From positions 1-64,000 of the forward strand of contig MBPM02000126.1 of the NCBI GenBank assembly GCA_001695595.3: a DNA stretch of 64,000 nt. The letters run 5' to 3'. Both the position numbers and the translations under genes were made by a program. The stretch is from Plasmopara viticola. Its lineage: Eukaryota; Oomycota; Peronosporomycetes; Peronosporales; Peronosporaceae. Below the pieces are notes generated by a model. It made no database searches. It was not told the origin of the DNA and saw only the letters and a program-made list of their open reading frames with translations. This document shows, piece by piece, positions 24,546 through 39,120 of the stretch (the stretch's first letter is position 1; each line of letters starts with the position of its first letter).

Positions 24546-27500
24546 CTTAGTCGTGGCCCTATTGCGGTTGTGAACGTTTCGATAGATTGAAAGGACGTAT
24601 CTATGGTCGTACAACGTCTCAACGCTTCAAAGAGTAATTATACGCTTTGTTGTATCTCTATTGCATCTGTGCGCGTCTTAAAAGACAGAAAGGACGTATC
24701 TGTCGTCGTACATTATCTCAGCGCTCTCGGAAAATGATTATACATTTAGTGCAGCTCAATTACGTCTGTGCACGTCTTGAATGATAGAAAGTACGTATTT
24801 GTGGCCGCACAGCGTCTCAGCGCTTCAATGATGTAAACACACGCTTAGTTTGGCTCTTTTGCGTCCGAGCTCATCTAAAGGATTGAAAAGACGTATCTAT
24901 GGTCGTACAGCGTACCAGCGCTTAATGAAGTGAATGTACGCTTAGTCGTGGCCCTATTGCGGTTGTGAACGTTTCGATAGATTGAAAGGACGTATCTATG
25001 GTCGTACAACGTCTCAACGCTTCAAGAGAGTAATTATACGCTTTGTTGTATCTCTATTGCATCTGTGCGCGTCTTAAAAGACAGAAAGGACGTATCTGTC
25101 GTCGCACATTATCTCAGCGCTCTAGGAAAATGATTATACATTTAGTTGCAGCTCAATTACGTCTGTGCACGTCTTGAATGATAGAAAGTACGTATTTGTG
25201 GCCGCACAGCGTCTCAGCGCTTCAATGATGTAAACACACGCTTAGTTTGGCTCTTTTGCGTCCGAGCTCATCTAAAGGATTGAAAAGACGTATCTATGGT
25301 CGTACAGCGTACCAGCGCTTGAATGAAGTGAATGTACGCTTAGTCGTGGCCCTATTGCGGTTGTGAACGTTTCGATAGATTGAAAGGACGTATCTATGGT
25401 CGTACAACGTCTCAACGCTTCAAAGAGTAATTATACGCTTTGTTGTATCTCTATTGCATCTGTGCGCGTCTTAAAAGACAGAAAGGACGTATCTGTCGTC
25501 GCACATTATCTCAGCGCTCTAGGAAAATGATTATACATTTAGTTGCAGCTCAATTACGTCTGTGCACGTCTTGAATGATAGAAAGTACGTATTTGTGGCC
25601 GCACAGCGTCTCAGCGCTTCAATGATGTAAACACACGCTTAGTTTGGCTCTTTTGCGTCCGAGCTCATCTAAAGGATTGAAAAGACGTATCTATGGTCGT
25701 ACAGCGTACCAGCGCTTAATGAAGTGAATGTACGCTTAGTCGTGGCCCTATTGCGGTTGTGAACGTTTCGATAGATTGAAAGGACGTATCTATGGTCGTA
25801 CAACGTCTCAACGCTTCAAGAGAGTAATTATACGCTTTGTTGTATCTCTATTGCATCTGTGCGCGTCTTAAAAGACAGAAAGGACGTATCTGTCGTCGCA
25901 CATTATCTCAGCGCTCTAGGAAAATGATTATACATTTAGTTGCAGCTCAATTACGTCTGTGCACGTCTTGAATGATAGAAAGTACGTATTTGTGGCCGCA
26001 CAGCGTCTCAGCGCTTCAATGATGTAAACACACGCTTAGTTTGGCTCTTTTGCGTCCGAGCTCATCTAAAGGATTGAAAAGACGTATCTATGGTCGTACA
26101 GCGTACCAGCGCTTAATGAAGTGAATGTACGCTTAGTCGTGGCCCTATTGCGGTTGTGAACGTTTCGATAGATTGAAAGGACGTATCTATGGTCGTACAA
26201 CGTCTCAACGCTTCAAGAGTAATTATACGCTTTGTTGTATCTCTATTGCATCTGTGCGCGTCTTAAAAGACAGAAAGGACGTATCTGTCGTCGCACATTA
26301 TCTCAGCGCTCTAGGAAAATGATTATACATTTAGTTGCAGCTCAATTACGTCTGTGCACGTCTTGAATGATAGAAAGTACGTATTTGTGGCCGCACAGCG
26401 TCTCAGCGCTTCAATGATGTAAACACACGCTTAGTTTGGCTCTTTTGCGTCCGAGCTCATCTAAAGGATTGAAAAGACGTATCTATGGTCGTACAGCGTA
26501 CCAGCGCTTAATGAAGTGAATGTACGCTTAGTCGTGGCCCTATTGCGGTTGTGAACGTTTCGATAGATTGAAAGGACGTATCTATGGTCGTACAACGTCT
26601 CAACGCTTCAAGAGAGTAATTATACGCTTTGTTGTATCTCTATTGCATCTGTGCGCGTCTTAAAAGACAGAAAGGACGTATCTGTCGTCGCACATTATCT
26701 CAGCGCTCTAGGAAAATGATTATACATTTAGCTGCAGCTCAATTACGTCTGTGCACGTCTTGAATGATAGAAAGTACGTATTTGTGGCCGCACAGCGTCT
26801 CAGCGCTTCAATGATGTAAACACACGCTTAGTTTGGCTCTTTTGCGTCCGAGCTCATCTAAAGGATTGAAAAGACGTATCTATGGTCGTACAGCGTACCA
26901 GCGCTTGAATGAAGTGAATGTACGCTTAGTCGTGGCCCTATTGCGGTTGTGAACGTTTCGATAGATTGAAAGGACGTATCTATGGTCGTACAACGTCTCA
27001 ACGCTTCAAAGAGTAATTATACGCTTTGTTGTATCTCTATTGCATCTGTGCGCGTCTTAAAAGACAGAAAGGACGTATCTGTCGTCGCACATTATCTCAG
27101 CGCTCTAGGAAAATGATTATACATTTAGTTGCAGCTCAATTACGTCTGTGCACGTCTTGAATGATAGAAAGTACGTATTTGTGGCCGCACAGCGTCTCAG
27201 CGCTTCAATGATGTAAACACACGCTTAGTTTGGCTCTTTTGCGTCCGAGCTCATCTAAAGGATTGAAAAGACGTATCTATGGTCGTACAGCGTACCAGCG
27301 CTTAATGAAGTGAATGTACGCTTAGTCGTGGCCCTATTGCGGTTGTGAACGTTTCGATAGATTGAAAGGACGTATCTATGGTCGTACAACGTCTCAACGC
27401 TTCAAGAGAGTAATTATACGCTTTGTTGTATCTCTATTGCATCTGTGCGCGTCTTAAAAGACAGAAAGGACGTATCTGTCGTCGCACATTATCTCAGCGC

Positions 27501-28244
27501 TCTAGGAAAATGATTATACATTTAGTGCAGCTCAATTACGTCTGTGCACGTCTTGAATGATAGAAAGTACGTATTTGTGGCCGCACAGCGTCTCAGCGCT
27601 TCAATGATGTAAACACACGCTTAGTTGTGGCTCTTTTGCGTCCGAGCTCATCTAAAGGATTGAAAAGACGTATCTATGGTCGTACAGCGTACCAGCGCTT
27701 GAATGAAGTGAATGTACGCTTAGTCGTGGCCCTATTGCGGTTGTGAACGTTTCGATAGATTGAAAGGACGTATCTATGGTCGTACAACGTCTCAACGCTT
27801 CAAGAGAGTAATTATACGCTTTGTTGTATCTCTATTGCATCTGTGCGCGTCTTAAAAGACAGAAAGGACGTATCTGTCGTCGCACATTATCTCAGCGCTC
27901 TAGGAAAATGATTATACATTTAGTTGCAGCTCAATTACGTCTGTGCACGTCTTGAATGATAGAAAGTACGTATTTGTGGCCGCACAGCGTCTCAGCGCTT
28001 CAATGATGTAAACACACGCTTAGTTTGGCTCTTTTGCGTCCGAGCTCATCTAAAAGGATTGAAAAGACGTATCTATGGTCGTACAGCGTACCAGCGCTTA
28101 ATGAAGTGAATGTACGCTTAGTCGTGGCCCTATTGCGGTTGTGAACGTTTCGATAGATTGAAAGGACGTATCTATGGTTGTACAACGTCTCAACGCTTCA
28201 AGAGTAATTATACGCTTTGTTGTATCTCTATTGCATCTGTGCGC

Positions 28245-28654
28245 GTCTTTAAAGACAGAAAGGACGTATCTGTCGTCGCACATTATCTCAGCGCTCTAGG
28301 AAAATGATTATACATTTAGTTGCAGCTCAATTACGTCTGTGCACGTCTTGAATGATAGAAAGTACGTATTTGTGGCCGCACAGCGTCTCAGCGCTTCAAT
28401 GATGTAAACACACGCTTAGTTGTGGCTCTTTTGCGTCCGAGCTCATCTAAAAGGATTGAAAAGACGTATCTATGGTCGTACAGCGTACCAGCGCTTGAAT
28501 GAAGTGAATGTACGCTTAGTCGTGGCCCTATTGCGGTTGTGAACGTTTCGATAGATTGAAAGGACGTATCTATGGTTGTACAACGTCTCAACGCTTCAAG
28601 AGTAATTATACGCTTTGTTGTATCTCTATTGCATCTGTGCGCGTCTTTAAAGAC
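28245..28654. repeat. Adjacent units sharing the perfect palindrome GTCTTTAAAGAC
   Basis: Two neighbouring S3 monomers (palindromes at 28245-28256 and 28643-28654, 398 bp apart) carry the perfect palindrome instead of gtcttaaaagac. Both also have ggttgtac before S3 and the short caagagtaa head. The shared set shows that one was copied from the other. The same palindrome occurs far away at 804 and 1986. Confidence 0.8.
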
Positions 28655-31600
28655 AGAAAGGACGTATCTGTCGTCGCACATTATCTCAGCGCTCTAGGAA
28701 AATGATTATACATTTAGTTGCAGCTCAATTACGTCTGTGCACGTCTTGAATGATAGAAAGTACGTATTTGTGGCCGCACAGCGTCTCAGCGCTTCAATGA
28801 TGTAAACACACGCTTAGTTTGGCTCTTTTGCGTCCGAGCTCATCTAAAGGATTGAAAAGACGTATCTATGGTCGTACAGCGTACCAGCGCTTGAATGAAG
28901 TGAATGTACGCTTAGTCGTGGCCCTATTGCGGTTGTGAACGTTTCGATAGATTGAAAGGACGTATCTATGGTCGTACAACGTCTCAACGCTTCAAGAGAG
29001 TAATTATACGCTTTGTTGTATCTCTATTGCATCTGTGCGCGTCTTAAAAGACAGAAAGGACGTATCTGTCGTCGCACATTATCTCAGCGCTCTAGGAAAA
29101 TGATTATACATTTAGTGCAGCTCAATTACGTCTGTGCACGTCTTGAATGATAGAAAGTACGTATTTGTGGCCGCACAGCGTCTCAGCGCTTCAATGATGT
29201 AAACACACGCTTAGTTGTGGCTCTTTTGCGTCCGAGCTCATCTAAAAGGATTGAAAAGACGTATCTATGGTCGTACAGCGTACCAGCGCTTGAATGAAGT
29301 GAATGTACGCTTAGTCGTGGCCCTATTGCGGTTGTGAACGTTTCGATAGATTGAAAGGACGTATCTATGGTCGTACAACGTCTCAACGCTTCAAGAGAGT
29401 AATTATACGCTTTGTTGTATCTCTATTGCATCTGTGCGCGTCTTAAAAGACAGAAAGGACGTATCTGTCGTCGCACATTATCTCAGCGCTCTAGGAAAAT
29501 GATTATACATTTAGTTGCAGCTCAATTACGTCTGTGCACGTCTTGAATGATAGAAAGTACGTATTTGTGGCCGCACAGCGTCTCAGCGCTTCAATGATGT
29601 AAACACACGCTTAGTTTGGCTCTTTTGCGTCCGAGCTCATCTAAAAGGATTGAAAAGACGTATCTATGGTCGTACAGCGTACCAGCGCTTGAATGAAGTG
29701 AATGTACGCTTAGTCGTGGCCCTATTGCGGTTGTGAACGTTTCGATAGATTGAAAGGACGTATCTATGGTCGTACAACGTCTCAACGCTTCAAAGAGTAA
29801 TTATACGCTTTGTTGTATCTCTATTGCATCTGTGCGCGTCTTAAAAGACAGAAAGGACGTATCTGTCGTCGCACATTATCTCAGCGCTCTAGGAAAATGA
29901 TTATACATTTAGTTGCAGCTCAATTACGTCTGTGCACGTCTTGAATGATAGAAAGTACGTATTTGTGGCCGCACAGCGTCTCAGCGCTTCAATGATGTAA
30001 ACACACGCTTAGTTTGGCTCTTTTGCGTCCGAGCTCATCTAAAAGGATTGAAAAGACGTATCTATGGTCGTACAGCGTACCAGCGCTTAATGAAGTGAAT
30101 GTACGCTTAGTCGTGGCCCTATTGCGGTTGTGAACGTTTCGATAGATTGAAAGGACGTATCTATGGTCGTACAACGTCTCAACGCTTCAAGAGAGTAATT
30201 ATACGCTTTGTTGTATCTCTATTGCATCTGTGCGCGTCTTAAAAGACAGAAAGGACGTATCTGTCGTCGCACATTATCTCAGCGCTCTAGGAAAATGATT
30301 ATACATTTAGTTGCAGCTCAATTACGTCTGTGCACGTCTTGAATGATAGAAAGTACGTATTTGTGGCCGCACAGCGTCTCAGCGCTTCAATGATGTAAAC
30401 ACACGCTTAGTTTGGCTCTTTTGCGTCCGAGCTCATCTAAAGGATTGAAAAGACGTATCTATGGTCGTACAGCGTACCAGCGCTTAATGAAGTGAATGTA
30501 CGCTTAGTCGTGGCCCTATTGCGGTTGTGAACGTTTCGATAGATTGAAAGGACGTATCTATGGTCGTACAACGTCTCAACGCTTCAAAGAGTAATTATAC
30601 GCTTTGTTGTATCTCTATTGCATCTGTGCGCGTCTTAAAAGACAGAAAGGACGTATCTGTCGTCGCACATTATCTCAGCGCTCTAGGAAAATGATTATAC
30701 ATTTAGTTGCAGCTCAATTACGTCTGTGCACGTCTTGAATGATAGAAAGTACGTATTTGTGGCCGCACAGCGTCTCAGCGCTTCAATGATGTAAACACAC
30801 GCTTAGTTTGGCTCTTTTGCGTCCGAGCTCATCTAAAAGGATTGAAAAGACGTATCTATGGTCGTACAGCGTACCAGCGCTTAATGAAGTGAATGTACGC
30901 TTAGTCGTGGCCCTATTGCGGTTGTGAACGTTTCGATAGATTGAAAGGACGTATCTATGGTGTACAACGTCTCAACGCTTCAAGAGTAATTATACGCTTT
31001 GTTGTATCTCTATTGCATCTGTGCGCGTCTAAAAAGACAGAAAGGACGTATCTGTCGTCGCACATTATCTCAGCGCTCTAGGAAAATGATTATACATTTA
31101 GTTGCAGCTCAATTACGTCTGTGCACGTCTTGAATGATAGAAAGTACGTATTTGTGGCCGCACAGCGTCTCAGCGCTTCAATGATGTAAACACACGCTTA
31201 GTTTGGCTCTTTTGCGTCCGAGCTCATCTAAAAGGATTGAAAAGACGTATCTATGGTCGTACAGCGTACCAGCGCTTAATGAAGTGAATGTACGCTTAGT
31301 CGTGGCCCTCTTGCGGTTGTGAACGTTTCGATAGATTGAAAGGACGTATCTATGGTCGTACAACGTCTCAACGCTTCAAAGAGTAATTATACGCTTTGTT
31401 GTATCTCTATTGCATCTGTGCGCGTCTTAAAAGACAGAAAGGACGTATCTGTCGTCGCACATTATCTCAGCGCTCTAGGAAAATGATTATACATTTAGTT
31501 GCAGCTCAATTACGTCTGTGCACGTCTTGAATGATAGAAAGTACGTATTTGTGGCCGCACAGCGTCTCAGCGCTTCAATGATGTAAACACACGCTTAGTT

Positions 31601-34600
31601 TGGCTCTTTTGCGTCCGAGCTCATCTAAAAGGATTGAAAAGACGTATCTATGGTCGTACAGCGTACCAGCGCTTAATGAAGTGAATGTACGCTTAGTCGT
31701 GGCTCTATTGCGAATGTGAACGTTTCGATAGATTGAAAGGACGTATCTATGGCCGTACAACGTCTCAACGCTTCAAAGAGTAATTATACGCTTTGTTGTA
31801 TCTCTATTGCATCTGTGCGCGTCTTAAAAGACAGAAAGGACGTATCTGTCGTCGCACATTATCTCAGCGCTCTAGGAAAATGATTATACATTTAGTTGCA
31901 GCTCAATTACGTCTGTGCACGTCTTGAATGATAGAAAGTACGTATTTGTGGCCGCACAGCGTCTCAGCGCTTCAATGATGTAAACACACGCTTAGTTTGG
32001 CTCTTTTGCGTCCGAGCTCATCTAAAAGGATTGAAAAGACGTATCTATGGTCGTACAGCGTACCAGCGCTTGAATGAAGTGAATGTACGCTTAGTCGTGG
32101 CCCTATTGCGGTTGTGAACGTTTCGATAAATTGAAAGGACGTATCTATGGTCGTACAACGTCTCAACGCTTCAAGAGTAATTATACGCTTTGTTGTATCT
32201 CTATTGCATCTGTGCGCGTCTTAAAAGACAGAAAGGACGTATCTGTCGTCGCACATTATCTCAGCGCTCTAGGAAAATGATTATACATTTAGTTGCAGCT
32301 CAATTACGTCTGTGCACGTCTTGAATGATAGAAAGTACGTATTTGTGGCCGCACAGCGTCTCAGCGCTTCAATGATGTAAACACACGCTTAGTTTGGCTC
32401 TTTTGCGTCCGAGCTCATCTAAAAGGATTGAAAAGACGTATCTATGGTCGTACAGCGTACCAGCGCTTAATGAAGTGAATGTACGCTTAGTCGTGGCCCT
32501 ATTGCGGTTGTGAACGTTTCGATAGATTGAAAGGACGTATCTATGGTCGTACAACGTCTCAACGCTTCAAGAGTAATTATACGCTTTGTTGTATCTCTAT
32601 TGCATCTGTGCGCGTCTTAAAAGACAGAAAGGACGTATCTGTCGTCGCACATTATCTCAGCGCTCTAGGAAAATGATTATACATTTAGCTGCAGCTCAAT
32701 TACGTCTGTGCACGTCTTGAATGATAGAAAGTACGTATTTGTGGCCGCACAGCGTCTCAGCGCTTCAATGATGTAAACACACGCTTAGTTTGGCTCTTTT
32801 GCGTCCGAGCTCATCTAAAAGGATTGAAAAGACGTATCTATGGTCGTACAGCGTACCAGCGCTTAATGAAGTGAATGTACGCTTAGTCGTGGCCCTATTG
32901 CGGTTGTGAACGTTTCGATAGATTGAAAGGACGTATCTATGGTCGTACAACGTCTCAACGCTTCAAGAGAGTAATTATACGCTTTGTTGTATCTCTATTG
33001 CATCTGTGCGCGTCTTAAAAGACAGAAAGGACGTATCTGTCGTCGCACATTATCTCAGCGCTCTAGGAAAATGATTATACATTTAGTTGCAGCTCAATTA
33101 CGTCTGTGCACGTCTTGAATGATAGAAAGTACGTATTTGTGGCCGCACAGCGTCTCAGCGCTTCAATGATGTAAACACACGCTTAGTTTGGCTCTTTTGC
33201 GTCCGAGCTCATCTAAAAGGATTGAAAAGACGTATCTATGGTCGTACAGCGTACCAGCGCTTGAATGAAGTGAATGTACGCTTAGTCGTGGCCCTATTGC
33301 GGTTGTGAACGTTTCGATAGATTGAAAGGACGTATCTATGGCCGTACAACGTCTCAACGCTTCAAGAGAGTAATTATACGCTTTGTTGTATCTCTATTGC
33401 ATCTGTGCGCGTCTTAAAAGACAGAAAGGACGTATCTGTCGTCGCACATTATCTCAGCGCTCTAGGAAAATGATTATACATTTAGTTGCAGCTCAATTAC
33501 GTCTGTGCACGTCTTGAATGATAGAAAGTACGTATTTGTGGCAGCACAGCGTCTCAGCGCTTCAATGATGTAAACACACGCTTAGTTTGGCTCTTTTGCG
33601 TCCGAGCTCATCTAAAAGGATTAAAAAGACGTATCTATGGTCGTACAGCGTACCAGCGCTTGAATGAAGTGAATGTACGCTTAGTCGTGGCCCTATTGCG
33701 GTTGTGAACGTTTCGATAGATTGAAATGACGTATCTATGGCCGTCCAACGTCTCAACGCTTCAAGAGAGTAATTATACGCTTTGTTGTATCTCTATTGCA
33801 TCTGTGCGCGTCTTAAAAGACAGAAAGGACGTATCTGTCGTCGCACATTATCTCAGCGCTCTAGGAAAATGATTATACATTTAGTTGCAGCTCAATTACG
33901 TCTGTGCACGTCTTGAATGATAGAAAGTACGTATTTGTGGCCGCACAGCGTCTCAGCGCTTCAATGATGTAAACACACACTTAGTTGTGGCTCTTTTGCG
34001 TCCGAGCTCATCTAAAAGGATTGAAAAGACGTATCTATGGTCGTACAGCGTACCAGCGCTTGAATGAAGTGAATGTACGCTTAGTCGTGGCCCTATTGCG
34101 GTTGTGAACGTTTCGATAGATTGAAAGGACGTATCTATGGTCGTACAACGTCTCAACGCTTCAAGAGAGTAATTATACGCTTTGTTGTATCTCTATTGCA
34201 TCTGTGCGCGTCTTAAAAGACAGAAAGGACGTATCTGTCGTCGCACATTATCTCAGCGCTCTAGGAAAATGATTATACATTTAGTTGCAGCTCAATTACG
34301 TCTGTGCACGTCTTGAATGATAGAAAGTACGTATTTGTGGCCGCACAGCGTCTCAGCGCTTCAATGATGTAAACACACGCTTAGTTTGGCTCTTTTGCGT
34401 CCGAGCTCATCTAAAAGGATTGAAAAGACGTATCTATGGTCGTACAGCGTACCAGCGCTTAATGAAGTGAATGTACGCTTAGTCGTGGCCCTATTGCGGT
34501 TGTGAACGTTTCGATAGATTGAAAGGACGTATCTATGGTCGTACAACGTCTCAACGCTTCAAAGAGTAATTATACGCTTTGTTGTATCTCTATTGCATCT

Positions 34601-37600
34601 GTGCGCGTCTTAAAAGACAGAAAGGACGTATCTGTCGTCGCACATTATCTCAGCGCTCTAGGAAAATGATTATACATTTAGTTGCAGCTCAATTACGTCT
34701 GTGCACGTCTTGAATGATAGAAAGTACGTATTTGTGGCCGCACAGCGTCTCAGCGCTTCAATGATGTAAACACACGCTTAGTTTGGCTCTTTTGCGTCCG
34801 AGCTCATCTAAAGGATTGAAAAGACGTATCTATGGTCGTACAGCGTACCAGCGCTTAAATGAAGTGACGCTTAGTCGTGGCCCTATTGCGGTTGTGAACG
34901 TTTCGATAGATTGAAAGGACGTATCTATGGTCGTACAACGTCTCAACGCTTCAAGAGAGTAATTATACGCTTTGTTGTATCTCTATTGCATCTGTGCGCG
35001 TCTTAAAAGACAGAAAGGACGTATCTGTCGTCGCACATTATCTCAGCACTCTAGGAAAATGATTATACATTTAGTTGCAGCTCAATTACGTCTGTGCACG
35101 TCTTGAATGATAGAAAGTACGTATTTGTGGCCGCACAGCGTCTCAGCGCTTCAATGATGTAAACACACGCTTAGGTTTGGCTCTTTTGCGTCCGAGCTCA
35201 TCTAAAAGGATTGAAAAGACGTATCTATGGTCGTACAGCGTACCAGCGCTTAAATGAAGTGAATGTACGCTTAGTCGTGGCCCTATTGCGGTTGTGAACG
35301 TTTCGATAGATTGAAAGGACGTATCTATGGTCGTACAACGTCTCAACGCTTCAAGAGAGTAATTATACGCTTTGTTGTATCTCTATTGCATCTGTGCGCG
35401 TCTTAAAAGACAGAAAGGACGTATCTGTCGTCGCACATTATCTCAGCGCTCTAGGAAAATGATTATACATTTAGCTGCAGCTCAATTACGTCTGTGCACG
35501 TCTTGAATGATAGAAAGTACGTATTTGTGGCCGCACAGCGTCTCAGCGCTTCTATGATGTAAACACACGCTTAAGGTTTGGCACTTTTGCGTCCGAGCTC
35601 ATCTAAAAGGATTGAAAAGACGTATCTATGGTCGTACAGCGTACCAGCGCTTGAATGAAGTGAATGTACGCTTAGTCGTGGCCCTATTGCGGTTGTGAAC
35701 GTTTCGATAGATTGAAAGGACGTATCTATGGTCGTACAACGTCTCAACGCTTCAAGAGAGTAATTATACGCTTTGTTGTATCTCTATTGCATCTGTGCGC
35801 GTCTTAAAAGACAGAAAGGACGTATCTGTCGTCGCACATTATCTCAGCGCTCTAGGAAAATGATTATACATTTAGTTGCAGCTCAATTACGTCTGTGCAC
35901 GTCTTGAATGATAGAAAGTACGTATTTGTGGCCGCACAGCGTCTCAGCGCTTCAATGATGTAAACACACGCTTAGTTGTGGCTCTTTTGCGTCCGAGCTC
36001 ATCTAAAAGGATTGAAAAGACGTATCTATGGTCGTACAGCGTACCAGCGCTTAAATGAAGTGAATGTACGCTTAGTCGTGGCCCTATTGCGGTTGTGAAC
36101 GTTTCGATAGATTGAAAGGACGTATCTATGGTGTACAACGTCTCAACGCTTCAAGAGAGTAATTATACGCTTTGTTGTATCTCTATTGCATCTGTGCGCG
36201 TCTTAAAAGACAGAAAGGACGTATCTGTCGTCGCACATTATCTCAGCACTCTAGGAAAATGATTATACATTTATTGCAGCTCAATTACGTCTGTGCACGT
36301 CTTGAATGATAGAAAGTACGTATTTGTGGCCGCACAGCGTCTCAGCGCTTCAATGATGTAAACACACGCTTAGGTTTGGCTCTTTTGCGTCCGAGCTCAT
36401 CTAAAGGATTGAAAAGACGTATCTATGGTCGTACAGCGTACCAGCGCTTAATGAAGTGAATGTACGCTTAGTCGTGGCCCTATTGCGGTTGTGAACGTTT
36501 CGATAGATTGAAAGGACGTATCTATGGTCGTACAACGTCTCAACGCTTCAAGAGAGTAATTATACGCTTTGTTGTATCTCTATTGCATCTGTGCGCGTCT
36601 TAAAAGACAGAAAGGACGTATCTGTCGTCGCACATTATCTCAGCGCTCTAGGAAAATGATTGTACATTTAGTTGCAGCTCAATTACGTCTGTGCACGTCT
36701 TGAATGATAGAAAGTACGTATTTGTGGCCGCACAGCGTCTCAGCGCTTCAATGATGTAAACACACGCTTAGTTTGGCTCTTTTGCGTCCGAGCTCATCTA
36801 AAGGATTGAAAAGACGTATCTATGGTCGTACAGCGTACCAGCGCTTGAATGAAGTGAATGTACGCTTAGTCGTGGCCCTATTGCGGTTGTGAACGTTTCG
36901 ATAGATTGAAAGGACGTATCTATGGTCGTACAACGTCTCAACGCTTCAAGAGAGTAATTATACGCTTTGTTGTATCTCTATTGCATCTGTGCGCGTCTTA
37001 AAAGACAGAAAGGACGTATCTGTCGTCGCACATTATCTCAGCGCTCTAGGAAAATGATTATACATTTAGTTGCAGCTCAATTACGTCTGTGCACGTCTTG
37101 AATGATAGAAAGTACGTATTTGTGGCCGCACAGCGTCTCAGCGCTTCAATGATGTAAACACACGCTTAGTTGTGGCTCTTTTGCGTCCGAGCTCATCTAA
37201 AGGATTGAAAAGACGTATCTATGGTCGTACAGCGTACCAGCGCTTGAATGAAGTGAATGTACGCTTAGTCGTGGCCCTATTGCGGTTGTGAACGTTTCGA
37301 TAGATTGAAAGGACGTATCTATGGTCGTACAACGTCTCAACGCTTCAAGAGAGTAATTATACGCTTTGTTGTATCTCTATTGCATCTGTGCGCGTCTTAA
37401 AAGACAGAAAGGACGTATCTGTCGTCGCACATTATCTCAGCGCTCTAGGAAAATGATTATACATTTAGTTGCAGCTCAATTACGTCTGTGCACGTCTTGA
37501 ATGATAGAAAGTACGTATTTGTGGCCGCACAGCGTCTCAGCGCTTCAATGATGTAAACACACGCTTAGTTTGGCTCTTTTGCGTCCGAGCTCATCTAAAG

Positions 37601-39120
37601 GATTGAAAAGACGTATCTATGGTCGTACAGCGTACCAGCGCTTGAATGAAGTGAATGTACGCTTAGTCGTGGCCCTATTGCGGTTGTGAACGTTTCGATA
37701 GATTGAAAGGACGTATCTATGGTCGTACAACGTCTCAACGCTTCAAGAGTAATTATACGCTTTGTTGTATCTCTATTGCATCTGTGCGCGTCTTAAAAGA
37801 CAGAAAGGACGTATCTGTCGTCGCACATTATCTCAGCGCTCTAGGAAAATGATTATACATTTAGTTGCAGCTCAATTACGTCTGTGCACGTCTTGAATGA
37901 TAGAAAGTACGTATTTGTGGCCGCACAGCGTCTCAGCGCTTCAATGATGTAAACACACGCTTAGTTTGGCTCTTTTGCGTCCGAGCTCATCTAAAAGGAT
38001 TGAAAAGACGTATCTATGGTCGTACAGCGTACCAGCGCTTGAATGAAGTGAATGTACGCTTAGTCGTGGCCCTATTGCGGTTGTGAACGTTTCGATAGAT
38101 TGAAAGGACGTATCTATGGTCGTACAACGTCTCAACGCTTCAAAGAGTAATTATACGCTTTGTTGTATCTCTATTGCATCTGTGCGCGTCTTAAAAGACA
38201 GAAAGGACGTATCTGTCGTCGCACATTATCTCAGCGCTCTAGGAAAATGATTATACATTTAGTTGCAGCTCAATTACGTCTGTGCACGTCTTGAATGATA
38301 GAAAGTACGTATTTGTGGCCGCACAGCGTCTCAGCGCTTCAATGATGTAAACACACGCTTAGTTGTGGCTCTTTTGCGTCCGAGCTCATCTAAAGGATTG
38401 AAAAGACGTATCTATGGTCGTACAGCGTACCAGCGCTTGAATGAAGTGAATGTACGCTTAGTCGTGGCCCTATTGCGGTTGTGAACGTTTCGATAGATTG
38501 AAAGGACGTATCTATGGTCGTACAACGTCTCAACGCTTCAAGAGAGTAATTATACGCTTTGTTGTATCTCTATTGCATCTGTGCGCGTCTTAAAAGACAG
38601 AAAGGACGTATCTGTCGTCGCACATTATCTCAGCGCTCTAGGAAAATGATTATACATTTAGTTGCAGCTCAATTACGTCTGTGCACGTCTTGAATGATAG
38701 AAAGTACGTATTTGTGGCCGCACAGCGTCTCAGCGCTTCAATGATGTAAACACACGCTTAGTTTGGCTCTTTTGCGTCCGAGCTCATCTAAAGGATTGAA
38801 AAGACGTATCTATGGTCGTACAGCGTACCAGCGCTTGAATGAAGTGAATGTACGCTTAGTCGTGGCCCTATTGCGGTTGTGAACGTTTCGATAGATTGAA
38901 AGGACGTATCTATGGTCGTACAACGTCTCAACGCTTCAAGAGTAATTATACGCTTTGTTGTATCTCTATTGCATCTGTGCGCGTCTTAAAAGACAGAAAG
39001 GACGTATCTGTCGTCGCACATTATCTCAGCACTCTAGGAAAATGATTATACATTTAGTTGCAGCTCAATTACGTCTGTGCACGTCTTGAATGATAGAAAG
39101 TACGTATTTGTGGCCGCACA

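Larger units (their letters stand above)
17657..39120. repeat. Array domain D: shortened-unit family (about 54 copies)
   Basis: This is the largest domain, with a mean unit of about 397.5 bp. It is marked by S1 with agtttggctc, one base shorter than agttgtggctc, in most copies. Many copies also have S2 with gcgcttaatgaag, one base shorter than gcgcttgaatgaag. Units with the longer S1 form are interspersed (for example near 18482, 19280, 28418, 33983 and 35972). S4 is nearly uniform, with tttagttgcagctc or tttagctgcagctc. Divergent patches interrupt it between about 23.1 and 24.6 kb, and three-unit and four-unit block duplications can be followed by private variants. Confidence 0.85.
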
